Shown here: in pieces, positions 15,231 through 15,243 of the stretch | Numbering within the stretch: the stretch's first letter is position 1 | How the letters are laid out: the number at the start of each line of letters is the position of its first letter | Made by a program: the position numbers and the translations under genes | Origin: JBEVMS01 sp040508515 | Lineage (GTDB): Bacteria > Pseudomonadota > Gammaproteobacteria > Xanthomonadales > Rhodanobacteraceae | Assembly (NCBI GenBank): GCA_040508515.1 | Contig: JBEVMS010000189.1 | Coordinates: 1-15,243, forward strand | DNA length: 15,243 bases | Reading direction: 5' to 3' | Notes under the pieces: generated by a model | Seen by the model: the letters and a program-made list of their open reading frames with translations, nothing else | Databases searched by the model: none | What the model was told of the DNA's origin: nothing

Positions 15231-15243
15231 TGACGCCACGCAC

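Overview
The window is GC-rich chromosomal DNA whose codon use and gene families suggest a gammaproteobacterium of the Xanthomonadales/Lysobacterales type (a Rhodanobacteraceae-like genome is my best guess). That placement is an inference from gene style, not from a marker gene. No rRNA, tRNA or CRISPR array was seen.

Layout. (1) Positions 2-2134 (+): the 3' most of a molybdopterin-binding subunit of the xanthine dehydrogenase / isoquinoline 1-oxidoreductase beta family, cut by the window edge and with non-canonical residues at two normally conserved active-site positions. (2) Positions about 2135-3720: a scar region, visibly richer in A/T than its flanks. It holds a 60-base palindrome, the decayed 3' end of an IS3-family transposase with an internal stop, an orphan membrane protein on the minus strand, and short reading frames that hand over from one frame to another. 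(3) Positions 3719-6864 (-): two tandem genes for single-pass, proline-rich envelope proteins. They look TonB/TolA-like in layout but share an unfamiliar C-terminal domain with four matched cysteines; I see no TonB domain. (4) Positions 6865-7333: a 469-base divergent intergenic region. (5) Positions 7334-15230 (+): a seven-gene polyol/sugar locus: AraC regulator, periplasmic binding protein, two-domain ABC ATPase, RbsC-like permease, zinc alcohol dehydrogenase, FGGY kinase and a short-chain dehydrogenase very like L-xylulose reductase.

How the genes work together. The last locus reads as a self-contained uptake and catabolic unit: binding protein, ATPase and permease import a polyol or ketose, the NAD-type zinc enzyme and the NADP-type short-chain enzyme interconvert polyol and ketose, the FGGY kinase phosphorylates the ketose, and the AraC protein probably senses the substrate. 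The pair of dehydrogenases fits an oxidoreductive L-xylulose / xylitol / D-xylulose route, with a tetritol (erythritol/threitol) route as the main alternative. The two proline-rich proteins are the best candidates for something undescribed: a paralogous envelope pair with a possible disulfide-stabilised C-terminal domain and very different linker lengths.
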